This document shows positions 20,426 through 30,374 of a DNA stretch of 64,000 nt, in pieces. This DNA comes from Aquamicrobium sp. GTDB taxonomy: Bacteria; Pseudomonadota; Alphaproteobacteria; Rhizobiales; Rhizobiaceae. The translations under genes and the position numbers were made by a program. The stretch spans positions 992,001 through 1,056,000 of the forward strand of contig JAHHDT010000001.1 of NCBI GenBank assembly GCA_019739225.1. Reading direction: 5' to 3'. Every line of letters begins with the position of its first letter. Positions within the stretch are counted from its first letter, which is position 1. The notes under the pieces were generated by a model. That model searched no databases. It was not told the origin of the DNA and saw only the letters and a program-made list of their open reading frames with translations.

Positions 20426-22114
20426 ATGTGGGATTACATCATCGTCGGTGGCGGTAGCGCCGGATCCGTGCTCGCCGGTCGGCTGTCGGAGCGAAGTTCC
20501 AACCGTGTACTGCTGATCGAAGCCGGCCGCGACGTGCCTCCAGGCAATGAAGGCTCCGCCATCCGCGATATGTATCCAGGCCGCGCGGCGTTTGACCCGC
20601 GCAACCACTGGCAGGGCCTGATGGTCACAACGCGGCCGTTCCAGGAAAACGCGCCGGCAGCCGCAAAGCGGCTCTACGAGCAGCCGCGGCTGCTTGGTGG
20701 CGGCTCCAGCATCAACGGCCAGATCGCCAATCGGGGTACGCCGGAGGACTATGACGAGTGGGCGGCCCTTGGTGCTTCTGGCTGGAACTGGAACGCGGTG
20801 CTTCCCTATTTTCGCAAGCTTGAGCGCGACCTCGACTTCCCCGGCCCGCTTCATGGAGCCGAGGGTCCGATCCCGATTCACCGCATTCCGCATGACAGGT
20901 GGCCGGGCCTTTCCCTCGCCGCGGAAAAAGCGCTGGACGAACTGGGTTTCGTCTCGATCGGTGACCAGAACGGCGTGTTCACCGACGGCCATTTCCCGAT
21001 AACGCTGTCGAACGACGGCACCCATCGCGTCTCGGCCTCAATGGCCTATCTAGGTGCTGAGGTGCGCAGGCGACCGAACCTCAAAGTCATGACCGACGCG
21101 CATGTGCTGAAGGTCGTCTTCGACGGCGACAAGGCAACCGGCGTCCTCGTGGAACAGGGAGGTTCCCGGGAAATCGTCGCAACACAGAAGGTGGTCGTGT
21201 CAGCCGGCGCGCTGCATTCCGCCGCGCTGCTCATGCGTTCCGGTGTCGGGCCAGCTTTGTCACTGAAGGCCCTCGGCATCGACTGTGTTGTTGACCTGCC
21301 TGGCGTCGGCAAGAACTTGCAGGAACATCCGGGAATCTCGCTGTCGGCCTTCATCAGACCGGGCATGAGGCTCGGCGACTCGACCCGCCGTCATATCCAT
21401 CTTGGGCTCCGCTACAGTTCCGGCCTTGATGGTGGCTCGCCGTCCGACATGTTCATGATGTTTGCGGCCAAGTCTGCATGGCATCCTCTCGGCCGCAAGA
21501 TCGCGACGGCGATCTCCTGGATCAACAAGGTGCACTCGACGGGCCATGTCGAACTGGTGAGCGCGGATCCGGCTGCGGAGCCAACCGCGACATTCAACTT
21601 CCTCAAGGACGAACGGGACCTGGGGCGCCTCTCGGCGGCGGTGCGGCTGATGGCGCGAGTTTTCGCCACGCGTGCGATGGCACCCGCGATCGACCATGGC
21701 GGGCCGTCGAGCTACAGCGGTTTCGCCAAGTCGCTGGGGCGGCAGACGGTCCGCAACTACCTTTTGACCGCACCGGCCGCGATGGCGATCGATTTTATTC
21801 CACCGCTGCGCAGTCGGTTCTTCCGCACGATGGTGTCAGGCGGCGTTTCGCTTGGCGACCTGCTCGTCGACCAGCAGGCGCTCGAGGCCTATGTCCGCGA
21901 CCATGCGTTCCCGCAGTGGCACGCCTGCGGTACCTGCAGAATGGGACCGGCCGAAGACAGCGCGGCGGTCGTCGATCCGGCTGCCGGCAGGGTGCATGGC
22001 TGCGAGGGTCTGCATGTCGCCGATGCGTCTATCATGCCGACCGCGCCGCGCGCGAACCTCAACATTCCCGTAATCATGCTCGCGGAAAAGATTGCCGATG
22101 CGCTCGGCAACTGA
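20426..22114 (+). CDS. GMC-family oxidoreductase (choline dehydrogenase-like)
   Basis: YIIVGGGSAGSVLAGRLSE, GGGSSINGQIANRG, HACGTCRMG..., HVADASIMP. Confidence 0.95.
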   Translation: MWDYIIVGGGSAGSVLAGRLSERSSNRVLLIEAGRDVPPGNEGSAIRDMYPGRAAFDPRNHWQGLMVTTRPFQENAPAAAKRLYEQPRLLGGGSSINGQIANRGTPEDYDEWAALGASGWNWNAVLPYFRKLERDLDFPGPLHGAEGPIPIHRIPHDRWPGLSLAAEKALDELGFVSIGDQNGVFTDGHFPITLSNDGTHRVSASMAYLGAEVRRRPNLKVMTDAHVLKVVFDGDKATGVLVEQGGSREIVATQKVVVSAGALHSAALLMRSGVGPALSLKALGIDCVVDLPGVGKNLQEHPGISLSAFIRPGMRLGDSTRRHIHLGLRYSSGLDGGSPSDMFMMFAAKSAWHPLGRKIATAISWINKVHSTGHVELVSADPAAEPTATFNFLKDERDLGRLSAAVRLMARVFATRAMAPAIDHGGPSSYSGFAKSLGRQTVRNYLLTAPAAMAIDFIPPLRSRFFRTMVSGGVSLGDLLVDQQALEAYVRDHAFPQWHACGTCRMGPAEDSAAVVDPAAGRVHGCEGLHVADASIMPTAPRANLNIPVIMLAEKIADALGN

Positions 22115-22299
22115 GCATGAACCTCATTTCAAACAACGGCACTAGGCCTTATCCAGCAGTGGGCATTGACACGGCAATGCTCAACGAAACGAACTCTCTT
22201 CGATGAGCTACGTACAATCGTACCAACCGTCAAAACCACCCATAGAATCGAGAGCCTGATGCGCGGGGGGCCACGCCCTCGACCCGCTAGTCGCTTGGA

Positions 22300-23220
22300 T
22301 TAATGTGAGCCGAAGCTCGACAGCACTATACGACTCATCTGCGGAAATACCTCTGGGTGATCTTCACAGAGCGCCTTGCCCTTCGTCATCAGCGAGATCG
22401 TCAGCGCCGGTTCACCCGGCTTCTGTATCCTCGCGAGATCGTGCTTGAAATAGGAAGTACGCTCATCGCCAGACCAAGGATTCCAGCCGCATTTGCTCCA
22501 CAACAGCCAATCCGTTGGCGCGCCGCCCCCAAGATAGTTGTCGACCTGAAACTTCGGCATCTTGGCTTCAGGCGAATTGCGATCACGAAACATGATGCGT
22601 TGGGCGCGTTCACGGGCGGCCTCGGAGAGGGGCAGATCGCCGTCGAACAGTTCATGCACCAGGCGCGCCGCCACGAGCGGCGTCAAAGCGTTCAGATAAC
22701 CACCGTTCCGCGAGGCGTAGGTCGCCTCCCTGCCGTAGCGGATGTCGCCCATCAGCTTCTGGGAGATGTTGCATTCGTCATATTCGGGCCATTTCAAATC
22801 ATGAAAGAAGCGGTTCAAGCCTTCTCGCCGTTCGATCCATGTTTCCAGTTCCTCGCCCGCGAGCAGGGTATCTCCGGTAGTCCCAGTCAACAGGTCGATC
22901 ACGTAGTTCGTCGCGGTATTGGACGACCACAGGATCATGTCGCGCATCGCCCGGTCGAGATCGTCGTGAGGTGTCAGCAAACCCGCATCGAGCGCGTGGA
23001 GCGCATGTATCAGATGAAAGGACTTTACCACACTGCAAGGATAGCAGACCCAGTCGCCCCGCCAGGAGAACCCCTCCGGTTCGGCACCCTTGGCCGGTTG
23101 CCGGACGACCACCATGCCGAAATTGTCCTCCCTGAGGCCACGACCCGCAAACGTGTCCAGGAATGTCGAGACACAGGTCCGGCCCATTTCAGACAGGGCG
23201 TCGCTTTGTTTGAAGAACAT
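22300..23220 (-). CDS. Serine hydrolase, class A beta-lactamase-like fold
   Basis: SVVK (SxxK) and SSN (SxN) motifs, KCG near the KTG position; no obvious signal peptide. Confidence 0.75.
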   Translation of the reverse strand: MFFKQSDALSEMGRTCVSTFLDTFAGRGLREDNFGMVVVRQPAKGAEPEGFSWRGDWVCYPCSVVKSFHLIHALHALDAGLLTPHDDLDRAMRDMILWSSNTATNYVIDLLTGTTGDTLLAGEELETWIERREGLNRFFHDLKWPEYDECNISQKLMGDIRYGREATYASRNGGYLNALTPLVAARLVHELFDGDLPLSEAARERAQRIMFRDRNSPEAKMPKFQVDNYLGGGAPTDWLLWSKCGWNPWSGDERTSYFKHDLARIQKPGEPALTISLMTKGKALCEDHPEVFPQMSRIVLSSFGSH

Positions 23221-23358
23221 ATTTTTCCCAAGCCTTTTTGATTGCCCCTCACCATCAGGATCGGAAACCTAGGTGAACCCCGAAGCACTGGAAACGCAAT
23301 TTATTTCGGCTGGCCATAGTATATTTGAGTGGGCCTGCCCCACCCTGGAAACCGCACT

Positions 23359-24498
23359 TTAGAAGAGTTTTCCCCGGGCCGTGACCGGCCAAATCGCTTC
23401 TACTCGATCGCCCCGCACTGCGACGTACCAGTCATGAAGATTGCAGGTGGGATCGCAGTGTCCAGGTACGAGAAGGAGGCGATCGCCTACGTCGAGAACG
23501 CTTTCCGGATCGTCCAGGACCCCGTGCTCGTCGGACGCCCTTACGTACTGAATTCGGGCCCTGTCGACACGCGGTAGACCGCTGTCGACGGCAAGCGCCT
23601 TAAGGCCGGCATCGCATACGGGCCTTCCGGCGATCGCGGTACTCGTCACGCCGGCCAGCACGAAGAGGGAGTTCTCCATCCCGCCCGGTCGGCCGCCTCC
23701 CTCTTCTTCCACTTGATCGTAGTGGGCATCCATGAAGATGTAAGATCCGCATTGAAGTTCGTTGATCACCCCGAGAGCGGCGTCCATGGCAAACGAGCCC
23801 GTCCCGGCACCGCCCACCGTGTGGCATTCCATGCCGGCGGCCGCGAGCATTTCGACGGTGGTGCGGGTTGCGCGTGCCGCAGCCTCGACTTTCTGGCGTC
23901 GTTCGATGGGGTCCTCGACATGCTGGAGACTGCCCTGATAGGCCTGCACCCCCTCGAAACGGAGTGAGGGCGCGTGCTTCACGGCTTGAGCGAGTTCGAC
24001 AGCGACAGAGCCCGGCGCCACCCCACAACGATGCGCTCCGCAATCAATCTCGATAAGAACCTCCAGCGTGGCACCGTGGCGCAGCGCGGCCTGTGACAAC
24101 TGGTCGACCGACCGGACATCATCTACGCAGACGATGATCCGCGCCTTCGCGGCCAGCCGGGCCAGGCGGTCCGTACGGGCCTCGCCCCAAACCTCGTTGG
24201 AAACGAGAATGTCCGTTATCCCGGCCCTGACGAACGCCTCTGCTTCCGAAACCTTCTGGCAGCAAATGCCACACGCACCTCCCTCTTCTATCTGCATGCG
24301 GGCGATATCGGCCGATTTGTGAGTCTTTGCGTGGGCCCGCAGCCGCAGGCCTGTACGCGCCACGAAGTCGCGCATGCGGCGCAGGTTGTGCTCGAACCGA
24401 TCGAGGTCGACGACCAGGGCCGGTGTCAGAATCTGGTCAATCCGCTGGCCGGGACGGGCGGGGATGTCGTAACCGACCTCAAGTGTCTCAAAGTCCAT
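23359..24498 (-). CDS. PLP-dependent D-threonine aldolase / 3-hydroxy-D-aspartate aldolase / DSD1-like enzyme
   Basis: Fold-type III pattern LRLRAHAKTHKS, GICCQKVSEAE, VGGAGTGSF; C-terminal metal-site motif PGHCDPTCNLHDW. Start at 24498 (MDFETLEVGYD). Confidence 0.87.
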   Translation of the reverse strand: MDFETLEVGYDIPARPGQRIDQILTPALVVDLDRFEHNLRRMRDFVARTGLRLRAHAKTHKSADIARMQIEEGGACGICCQKVSEAEAFVRAGITDILVSNEVWGEARTDRLARLAAKARIIVCVDDVRSVDQLSQAALRHGATLEVLIEIDCGAHRCGVAPGSVAVELAQAVKHAPSLRFEGVQAYQGSLQHVEDPIERRQKVEAAARATRTTVEMLAAAGMECHTVGGAGTGSFAMDAALGVINELQCGSYIFMDAHYDQVEEEGGGRPGGMENSLFVLAGVTSTAIAGRPVCDAGLKALAVDSGLPRVDRARIQYVRASDEHGVLDDPESVLDVGDRLLLVPGHCDPTCNLHDWYVAVRGDRVEAIWPVTARGKLF

Positions 24499-24599
24499 TG
24501 TCTGCTCACTTCCAGTTCGGTTGGCGAGAAGCCGGGCATTGTAATCGGCTTCGGAGCAAGGGCCGGTTCGCCGGCTTCCCAACTCGACGCGCCGGAGCA

Positions 24600-26162
24600 T
24601 CACGAAATCTTGCGATATCGAATCCCGCGGGCAAGCCAGCATCCCAACACACATCCCGCTACGGCCCCGTTCTTTCCGCGCCTGACGCTTAGCGTCCATT
24701 CTCCCGGAGCCGGGGCGTCGAGTGTCCGGCGCGTCGCGACCGTCCATGTGTCGGATCCGGCGGGGCATACAAGCTCCATGGGACCAACGCCCAGAAACCC
24801 TTCGAAACGTGCGTAGACGCCGCCATCGACGGCATCGATGGTCATGGCCGCATCGAGCTCGTCGCACGCGTAGCGTCCGGCGATCTCGGCGGCGTCGGCT
24901 GTCACGATATGCTCCAGCGGTATCAGACGGCTGACGAGGTTTTCTTTCCGCCGAGACATCGTCAGCGCGGCGCCGTCCTGCGTAACCACCGTTGAAGGGC
25001 CGCGGAGGCTTCCGTAAGATGCCGGCATCAGCTGTTCCGGCTCACTGGCAAAGCTGAGGCTCGCCCCTGTCTCGCCCGTGTCGATACGGCAGATGAGACC
25101 GGTCTCGGAGCATATCCATTGTCCGCGCCAGCTTTGGTCGGCTGCAATTGCGCGCGGTTTCGGAAGCCCGAGTGCGGACCTCCCGAGATGCGTCGCGGCA
25201 TGGTGCGCGTCCGCCTCATGGTTGAACGCCACGAAGATGGACAGGCGTTCGGAAGCGACATGCAGGCGGTGTGCCCGGAAGCCGCGCAGCGCCCCGCCAT
25301 GCCCGGTCGTATCGAAATCCCCGAGCTTCCCATGTGCAAGACCAAAGCCGTAGGCGGCTGGTGTGCCATCCCTGAACGTTACAGGTCTCGCCAGTCGTGC
25401 ATACAACGCGTCGGCGTCGTCGCGATGTTTGTCGACCCAGCACTCGTAGGCGAGCATATCGTTCAAGGACGCCGAAATACCAGCGTCGCCGACCCAGTAG
25501 ATGCCATTGGCAGCTGGGAAGAAACCGCACGCCGCATTGCCCTCGTATCCGGTCACGTCATCAACGGGGAAACGCGTGTCCGGGGTTGCCAGCGCAGTGT
25601 CCATTCCAGCAGGTCCCCAGATCAGGTCGCGGTAATGCCATTCCAGCGCCCTGCCGGTTTCCGCTTCGATCAATTCCGCAAGCAGCCGATAGTTGCCATT
25701 CGAATAGGAATAGCGCGTGCCGGGCTCGAAATGGCCACTTTGAACATTGGCGAACATACGAATGGCATCGCCACGGTTGAAGGTCTGACCGGCAGAGGCC
25801 CCCAACAGAACGGAAAGCGCCCAATAGTCCCTGAGACCCGACTGGTTGTTGCACAGCTCCGGCACGGACGGCCTCCCCTCCCCGAACCTAGGCAGAAGCC
25901 GCACGAGGCCGGAATCGAGGCGATCGAACTGAGCAAAAAGCGAAATCAGGACGCCGCAGGTGAACTGCTTGGAAATCGAGCATATCGGCAGTCGGGTGGC
26001 GGCTTCCATCGGACGACGCCGGGCGCGATCCGCATATCCCCAGGCTCTCGTCGCCACCACCTTGCCATCGCTGACCACACCGGCGACGCCGCCCGGCCCC
26101 GGATAGAGGCGCGGCAGGGCGTTGAGTGCAAGTTCAAGTTCGGTGGCGTGCAGATTGCTCAT
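24600..26162 (-). CDS. dap: D-aminopeptidase (serine hydrolase, S12 family)
   Basis: 520 aa; strong resemblance to recalled Ochrobactrum anthropi DAP (GPGGVAGVVSDGKVV, PICSISKQFTC, LCNNQSGLRDYWALSVL, YSNGNYR, GDAGISASLNDM, GHGGALRG). Confidence 0.88.
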   Translation of the reverse strand: MSNLHATELELALNALPRLYPGPGGVAGVVSDGKVVATRAWGYADRARRRPMEAATRLPICSISKQFTCGVLISLFAQFDRLDSGLVRLLPRFGEGRPSVPELCNNQSGLRDYWALSVLLGASAGQTFNRGDAIRMFANVQSGHFEPGTRYSYSNGNYRLLAELIEAETGRALEWHYRDLIWGPAGMDTALATPDTRFPVDDVTGYEGNAACGFFPAANGIYWVGDAGISASLNDMLAYECWVDKHRDDADALYARLARPVTFRDGTPAAYGFGLAHGKLGDFDTTGHGGALRGFRAHRLHVASERLSIFVAFNHEADAHHAATHLGRSALGLPKPRAIAADQSWRGQWICSETGLICRIDTGETGASLSFASEPEQLMPASYGSLRGPSTVVTQDGAALTMSRRKENLVSRLIPLEHIVTADAAEIAGRYACDELDAAMTIDAVDGGVYARFEGFLGVGPMELVCPAGSDTWTVATRRTLDAPAPGEWTLSVRRGKNGAVAGCVLGCWLARGIRYRKIS

Positions 26163-26246
26163 GGTTCGGGAGCGAACAGGTGGGGCGTTAAGTTCAGTCC
26201 GACTGTAGCCGATGCCCGCAAACCTTCCACTGTAATCATGAAGGGT

Positions 26247-27674
26247 TCAGGGCAGCACATGTCCGGGCCTAGAGCCCGTGACCTCCCCGTCCTTCCATAC
26301 CGCGGTGCCGTTGACATAGACCGATGCGATCCCCTCAGCCGCTTGCACCGGCGCGTCATAGGTTGCCCGCTCGCGGATCGTCGCTGGGTTGAAAACCACA
26401 ATATCGGCGAAGTGCCCTGCGCGAAGCCTGCCACGCTCCTTCAACCCGAAGCGATCCGCGGTAAGCGAGGTCATTCGACGTACGCCTTCCTCAATAGAAA
26501 ACAGCCTGACGTCCCGCGCATAGTGGCCAAGAACTCTTGGGAACGTCCCCCAGACGCGGGGGTGCGGGTGTGTGCCTCCGGCAATGCCATCCGAACAGAT
26601 CATCGTATGTTCGTAGCGAAGGATTCGCTGCACATCCTGCTCGTCCATGATGAAGAAGATGCCCGTTGCGGGGAGCAAGCGTTCAACCGCTTCATCCAGA
26701 TCTACACCCCATTCCGCCGCCACCTCCGCAAGGTCGCGTCCTGCATGTTCGGGAAATGGTTCGGACTCCGCGACGATGACGCGCTGCGCCTGGCGGTGAC
26801 GGCCGGAATTCAGGATCGTGGAGCTTGCCGTCCAAGGTGTCGTGTCGAGTCCCACGTCCTGGGTCATCCTGGCGGCGTCGATCATCCCGAGCGTGTGCGC
26901 CGACACGCCGAAGTTGCTGACGCCCGCGCACTTGTGGTGCGATATATGCACGCCGCAGCAGGAAACCCGTCCAATCTCGAGCGTTTCCTCGAGCGCTTCG
27001 ACGACACGATCGCCTTCGTCGCGCATATGTGTGACGTAAAGCTTTCCGTGCCGCTGGGCGACCCGCGCCATCTGCGTCAGCTCATCGGTGGAAGAGGCGC
27101 GCGCAGGCGCATAAAACGGCCCGGTCGAAAGCCCTATGCCGCCCTGGTCCAATGCTTCGTCAAGTGCACGGCTCATGGCGCGCAACTCGCGTGCGTCGGC
27201 CGCGCGCTCCAGATCCGCGACTTCGTTCACCCGTAGCGTCCCATGTCCGATCAAGCAGCCCGCGTTGACGGCCGGCGGCTCCGCGCGCAGACGGTCGCTA
27301 TATGCGCGGAACGAAGAGAAGCGCGGGGCATTGAGCCCGAATAGCATTCTCAGCGGCTGTGGCACGGGGTCGGGAGCAGTCAGCGGCGCGAGTGAGAACC
27401 CGCAATTGCCATTGATGATCGTCGTTACGCCCTGGCTGACCACCGACGCCATATCCGGGTGGGTGAACACGGCGAGGTCGTTGTGCACGTGCGGGTCGAT
27501 GAAGCCGGGCGCCACCGCCAGCCCGGAACAATCTTCCTCTCGTCCGCCTGCCATCTCGGGGAGGTCGCCGATGGCGGTGATGCGATCTCCTGTGACAGCG
27601 ACATCGCCTTTGCGTCTTGGACCGCCCGTCCCGTCGATTATTTCGGCATTGCGGAATATGATGTCTGCTTTCAA
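26247..27674 (-). CDS. N-acyl-D-amino-acid deacylase (D-aminoacylase) family amidohydrolase
   Basis: IDGTGGPRRKGDVAV, APGFIDPHVHNDL, GVTTIINGNCGFS. Likely TTG start at 27674 with GGAAGAAG upstream. Confidence 0.88.
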   Translation of the reverse strand: MKADIIFRNAEIIDGTGGPRRKGDVAVTGDRITAIGDLPEMAGGREEDCSGLAVAPGFIDPHVHNDLAVFTHPDMASVVSQGVTTIINGNCGFSLAPLTAPDPVPQPLRMLFGLNAPRFSSFRAYSDRLRAEPPAVNAGCLIGHGTLRVNEVADLERAADARELRAMSRALDEALDQGGIGLSTGPFYAPARASSTDELTQMARVAQRHGKLYVTHMRDEGDRVVEALEETLEIGRVSCCGVHISHHKCAGVSNFGVSAHTLGMIDAARMTQDVGLDTTPWTASSTILNSGRHRQAQRVIVAESEPFPEHAGRDLAEVAAEWGVDLDEAVERLLPATGIFFIMDEQDVQRILRYEHTMICSDGIAGGTHPHPRVWGTFPRVLGHYARDVRLFSIEEGVRRMTSLTADRFGLKERGRLRAGHFADIVVFNPATIRERATYDAPVQAAEGIASVYVNGTAVWKDGEVTGSRPGHVLP

Positions 27675-27799
27675 CTCTTCTTCCTCTCGGCACCGGTCGA
27701 GATCGGCAGGCTCTGGCTCGCCTGACCGACGCATTCCTCGGCTCCCCGAAAGTATATGCGGGACACAGGTGCGCGATAACAAAACATGCTTTCCTTTGT

Positions 27800-27816
27800 T
27801 ATAGCATTATTCTATA
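27800..27816. promoter_or_regulatory. LysR-type box TATAG-N7-CTATA upstream of the D-peptide cluster LysR
   Basis: TATAG CATTATT CTATA; same ATAG-N7-CTAT geometry as 34143..34157. Confidence 0.5.
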
Positions 27817-27827
27817 TAGGCCGACTT

Positions 27828-28730
27828 ATGAGGCGACTGACACTTCAGCGAATTCAGGTCTTTTGCGCGATCTACAAAAATGGGTCGATCAACGTCGCCG
27901 CCCAGCAGCTCGGGATATCCCAGCCAACCGCGAGCCGTCATCTCCACGATTTCGAGGCGGCCCTGAAGGTCGTGCTTTTTGAACGCCGGCAGGGCAGGCT
28001 TTACCCAACGTATGAAGCCCATTCCCTCTATGAGGAAAGCCGCATCCTCAACCATGGCATCTCGCGCCTCGAGCGGCATGTTGAATCGATGGCGCTGGGA
28101 ATCGGCAAGCAGCTCTCGATCGCCACGGTTAGCCTCTACGGCCGGGAGCATCTGGCCTACGCTTCCGAGCGTGTCCTGGCACGGTTCCCGGACCTCAATC
28201 TGAAAATCACGATCGGCCTTGCCGAGCAGCAGGTGGCCCTGATCCGCGAAGGCCGGGTCGATCTCGGCTTTGTCTCCGGTACGGTGGACGCACAGAAACT
28301 CTACTCGACCAATGTGGGCCGGGGCCGGCTCGTGGCGCTGGTGCCCGAGGGGTCGCCCCACGTTGAAGGCAACGTGCTGGAACTTGCCAAGCTCGATGCC
28401 GGCACTTCGATGATCAACATGTCGCCACGCGGCGCCATCGGGCACATCGTTAACGAGGCTCTTGCAAGTCACGGCATCGTCTCGGACGAGCGGATCGTCA
28501 GCCACTCCCTCGACGTGCTGCCGTTTCTGGCCAAGCAGTTCAACCGCTTGACCATCATCGACATTTTCACGGCCCGATCCATCGTGCTTTCAGGGATGAG
28601 GGTCGTCCCCATTCGTCCCGCGCTGACCTTCGACGTAAACATGCTGTCGAGCGCCCCTGTCCGCAACGGAACGGTCGCCTGGCACTTCTTCAGGGGCATG
28701 AAGCAGGCGCTGCAAAACGAGGAAGTCTGA
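27828..28730 (+). CDS. LysR-family transcriptional regulator
   Basis: MRRLTLQRIQVFCAIYKNGSINVAAQQLGISQPTASRHLHDFEAALKVVLFER. Confidence 0.92.
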   Translation: MRRLTLQRIQVFCAIYKNGSINVAAQQLGISQPTASRHLHDFEAALKVVLFERRQGRLYPTYEAHSLYEESRILNHGISRLERHVESMALGIGKQLSIATVSLYGREHLAYASERVLARFPDLNLKITIGLAEQQVALIREGRVDLGFVSGTVDAQKLYSTNVGRGRLVALVPEGSPHVEGNVLELAKLDAGTSMINMSPRGAIGHIVNEALASHGIVSDERIVSHSLDVLPFLAKQFNRLTIIDIFTARSIVLSGMRVVPIRPALTFDVNMLSSAPVRNGTVAWHFFRGMKQALQNEEV

Positions 28731-28733
28731 CGC

Positions 28734-30374
28734 CTACAGCGGCCGGAAATTGCGGAAGTCCCAGTGACGTCCGGGCGCTGCATCGATAAGTGCGCGCGTG
28801 TAAGGGTCGCGTGGATGAACCAGCACTGCCTCCGCCGACCCATGCTCAACGACCCGCCCCTTGTTCATAACGATCACGCGGTCGCAGATTTCGGCGGCGA
28901 CGCGGAGATCGTGCGTGATGAACAGGAGCCCGACACCCGTCTCGACCCGAATTGATTCCAGAAGTTTCAGTATCCGGGCCTGGACGGATACGTCGAGGGC
29001 CGAAACGGCTTCGTCGGCAACCAGCACTTCAGGCTCCATCATCAGCGCCCGTGCAATGCTGATGCGCTGGCGCTGGCCGCCGGAGAACTGGTGCGGAAAG
29101 CGGTCAAGAGCGGAAACGGGAAGGTCTACGAGTTCCATCAGACCTTTGGCCCGCTGCATGGCGACGGTGCGCGGCACGCCGAAGTTGGTCGGGCCTTCTA
29201 TGATGGATTCGCCAACTCGCACACGAGGATTGAGAGACCGGTATGGGTCCTGAAACACCATTTGAATACGCTGGAACCGCTCGCGAAATGCATTGCCCCG
29301 GGCGTTCACCAGTTCCTCGCCAGCCAGAACGATCCGGCCGGCACTCGGCGTTTCCAGGCCGATGATGCATCGAGCAAGCGTAGACTTTCCGGAGCCGGAC
29401 TGGCCCACGATACCCAAGATTTCGCTGCGATGCAGCGTGAGGTCGCAATCAACGGCCGCTTCGACGACCGTCGTTGGACGCAACAGGCGGCGGCGCACAA
29501 AGGTTTTGGAAAGTCCCGTTATGGAAAGGACGACATCTTCGGTCACTGACTTGCGTGACCGGGGCACGAGGCTGGGCACGGATGACACCAGCATCCGGGT
29601 ATAGTCGTTGCGAGGCGTGCGCAGGATCGTGTCGCGCGGTCCTGCCTCCACCACTTCGCCTTGGTTCATAACCACGACGTTGTCGGCAACATCGACCACG
29701 ACGCCAAAATCATGAGTGATGAAGAGAACTGCCGTGTTGAATTTTTGCTGCAGTTCACGGATCAGCGCGAGGATCTGCTTTTGAGTGCTGACGTCCAGCG
29801 CCGTCGTTGGCTCGTCCGCGATCAGCAGCTTTGGATTGAGGATCAGCGCCATGCAGATGATGACGCGCTGCCGCTGGCCCCCTGAGAGCTGATGCGGGTA
29901 GGAATCGAATATCCGCTTCGGATCGGGAAGGTGAACCGCTTCCAGCATCTCCAGAATTCGCCTTCGCCGAGTGCGCGCATCGTCACTGCAATGGATTTCC
30001 AGCACTTCCTCGATTTGATCCCCGATACGTTCGACGGGGTTCAATGCAGTCATCGGTTCTTGAAAGATCAGTGACATGCTGGTTGCACGCAACTCGCGCA
30101 GGCGGCGGGGTGTTGCCGTCAGGACGTTCTCACCCTCGATCATGATTTCGCCGCCCGTGCAACGCAGGCTCTCCGGGTCCAGAAGTCCCATGACGGAGTA
30201 GGCCGTCAGCGACTTGCCGGAGCCGGATTCGCCAACCACGCAAGTGATCTCGCCCGCCTTCACCTCGATATCGACGTCGCGCAGCAATTGCTTCCCGCCT
30301 CTACCGGCCAGGGCGACGCACAGGCCCTTAATCTGAAGGACCGGATCGTCCGCGGCCTTCTGCACGGCGGTCAT
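28734..30374 (-). CDS. Dipeptide/oligopeptide ABC transporter ATP-binding protein, two fused ATPase domains
   Basis: Two Walker A motifs (GESGSGKSLTAYSV, GQSGSGKSTLARCI) and two [16 protein letters not shown] signatures in 546 aa. Confidence 0.95.
   Translation of the reverse strand: MTAVQKAADDPVLQIKGLCVALAGRGGKQLLRDVDIEVKAGEITCVVGESGSGKSLTAYSVMGLLDPESLRCTGGEIMIEGENVLTATPRRLRELRATSMSLIFQEPMTALNPVERIGDQIEEVLEIHCSDDARTRRRRILEMLEAVHLPDPKRIFDSYPHQLSGGQRQRVIICMALILNPKLLIADEPTTALDVSTQKQILALIRELQQKFNTAVLFITHDFGVVVDVADNVVVMNQGEVVEAGPRDTILRTPRNDYTRMLVSSVPSLVPRSRKSVTEDVVLSITGLSKTFVRRRLLRPTTVVEAAVDCDLTLHRSEILGIVGQSGSGKSTLARCIIGLETPSAGRIVLAGEELVNARGNAFRERFQRIQMVFQDPYRSLNPRVRVGESIIEGPTNFGVPRTVAMQRAKGLMELVDLPVSALDRFPHQFSGGQRQRISIARALMMEPEVLVADEAVSALDVSVQARILKLLESIRVETGVGLLFITHDLRVAAEICDRVIVMNKGRVVEHGSAEAVLVHPRDPYTRALIDAAPGRHWDFRNFRPL

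Noticed and set aside
19982-21025. 347 aa ORF on - strand
   Set aside because: Antisense to the GlcG-like and GMC genes; shadow frame.
22300-23220. Possible acquired beta-lactamase resistance gene
   Set aside because: Neighbourhood, absence of an evident signal peptide and KCG variant do not support an antibiotic-resistance call.
25119-27236. 705 aa ORF on + strand opposite dap and D-aminoacylase
   Set aside because: Arg/His-rich translation without family motifs; both minus-strand genes beneath it show clear active-site motifs. Antisense ORF from high GC third positions.
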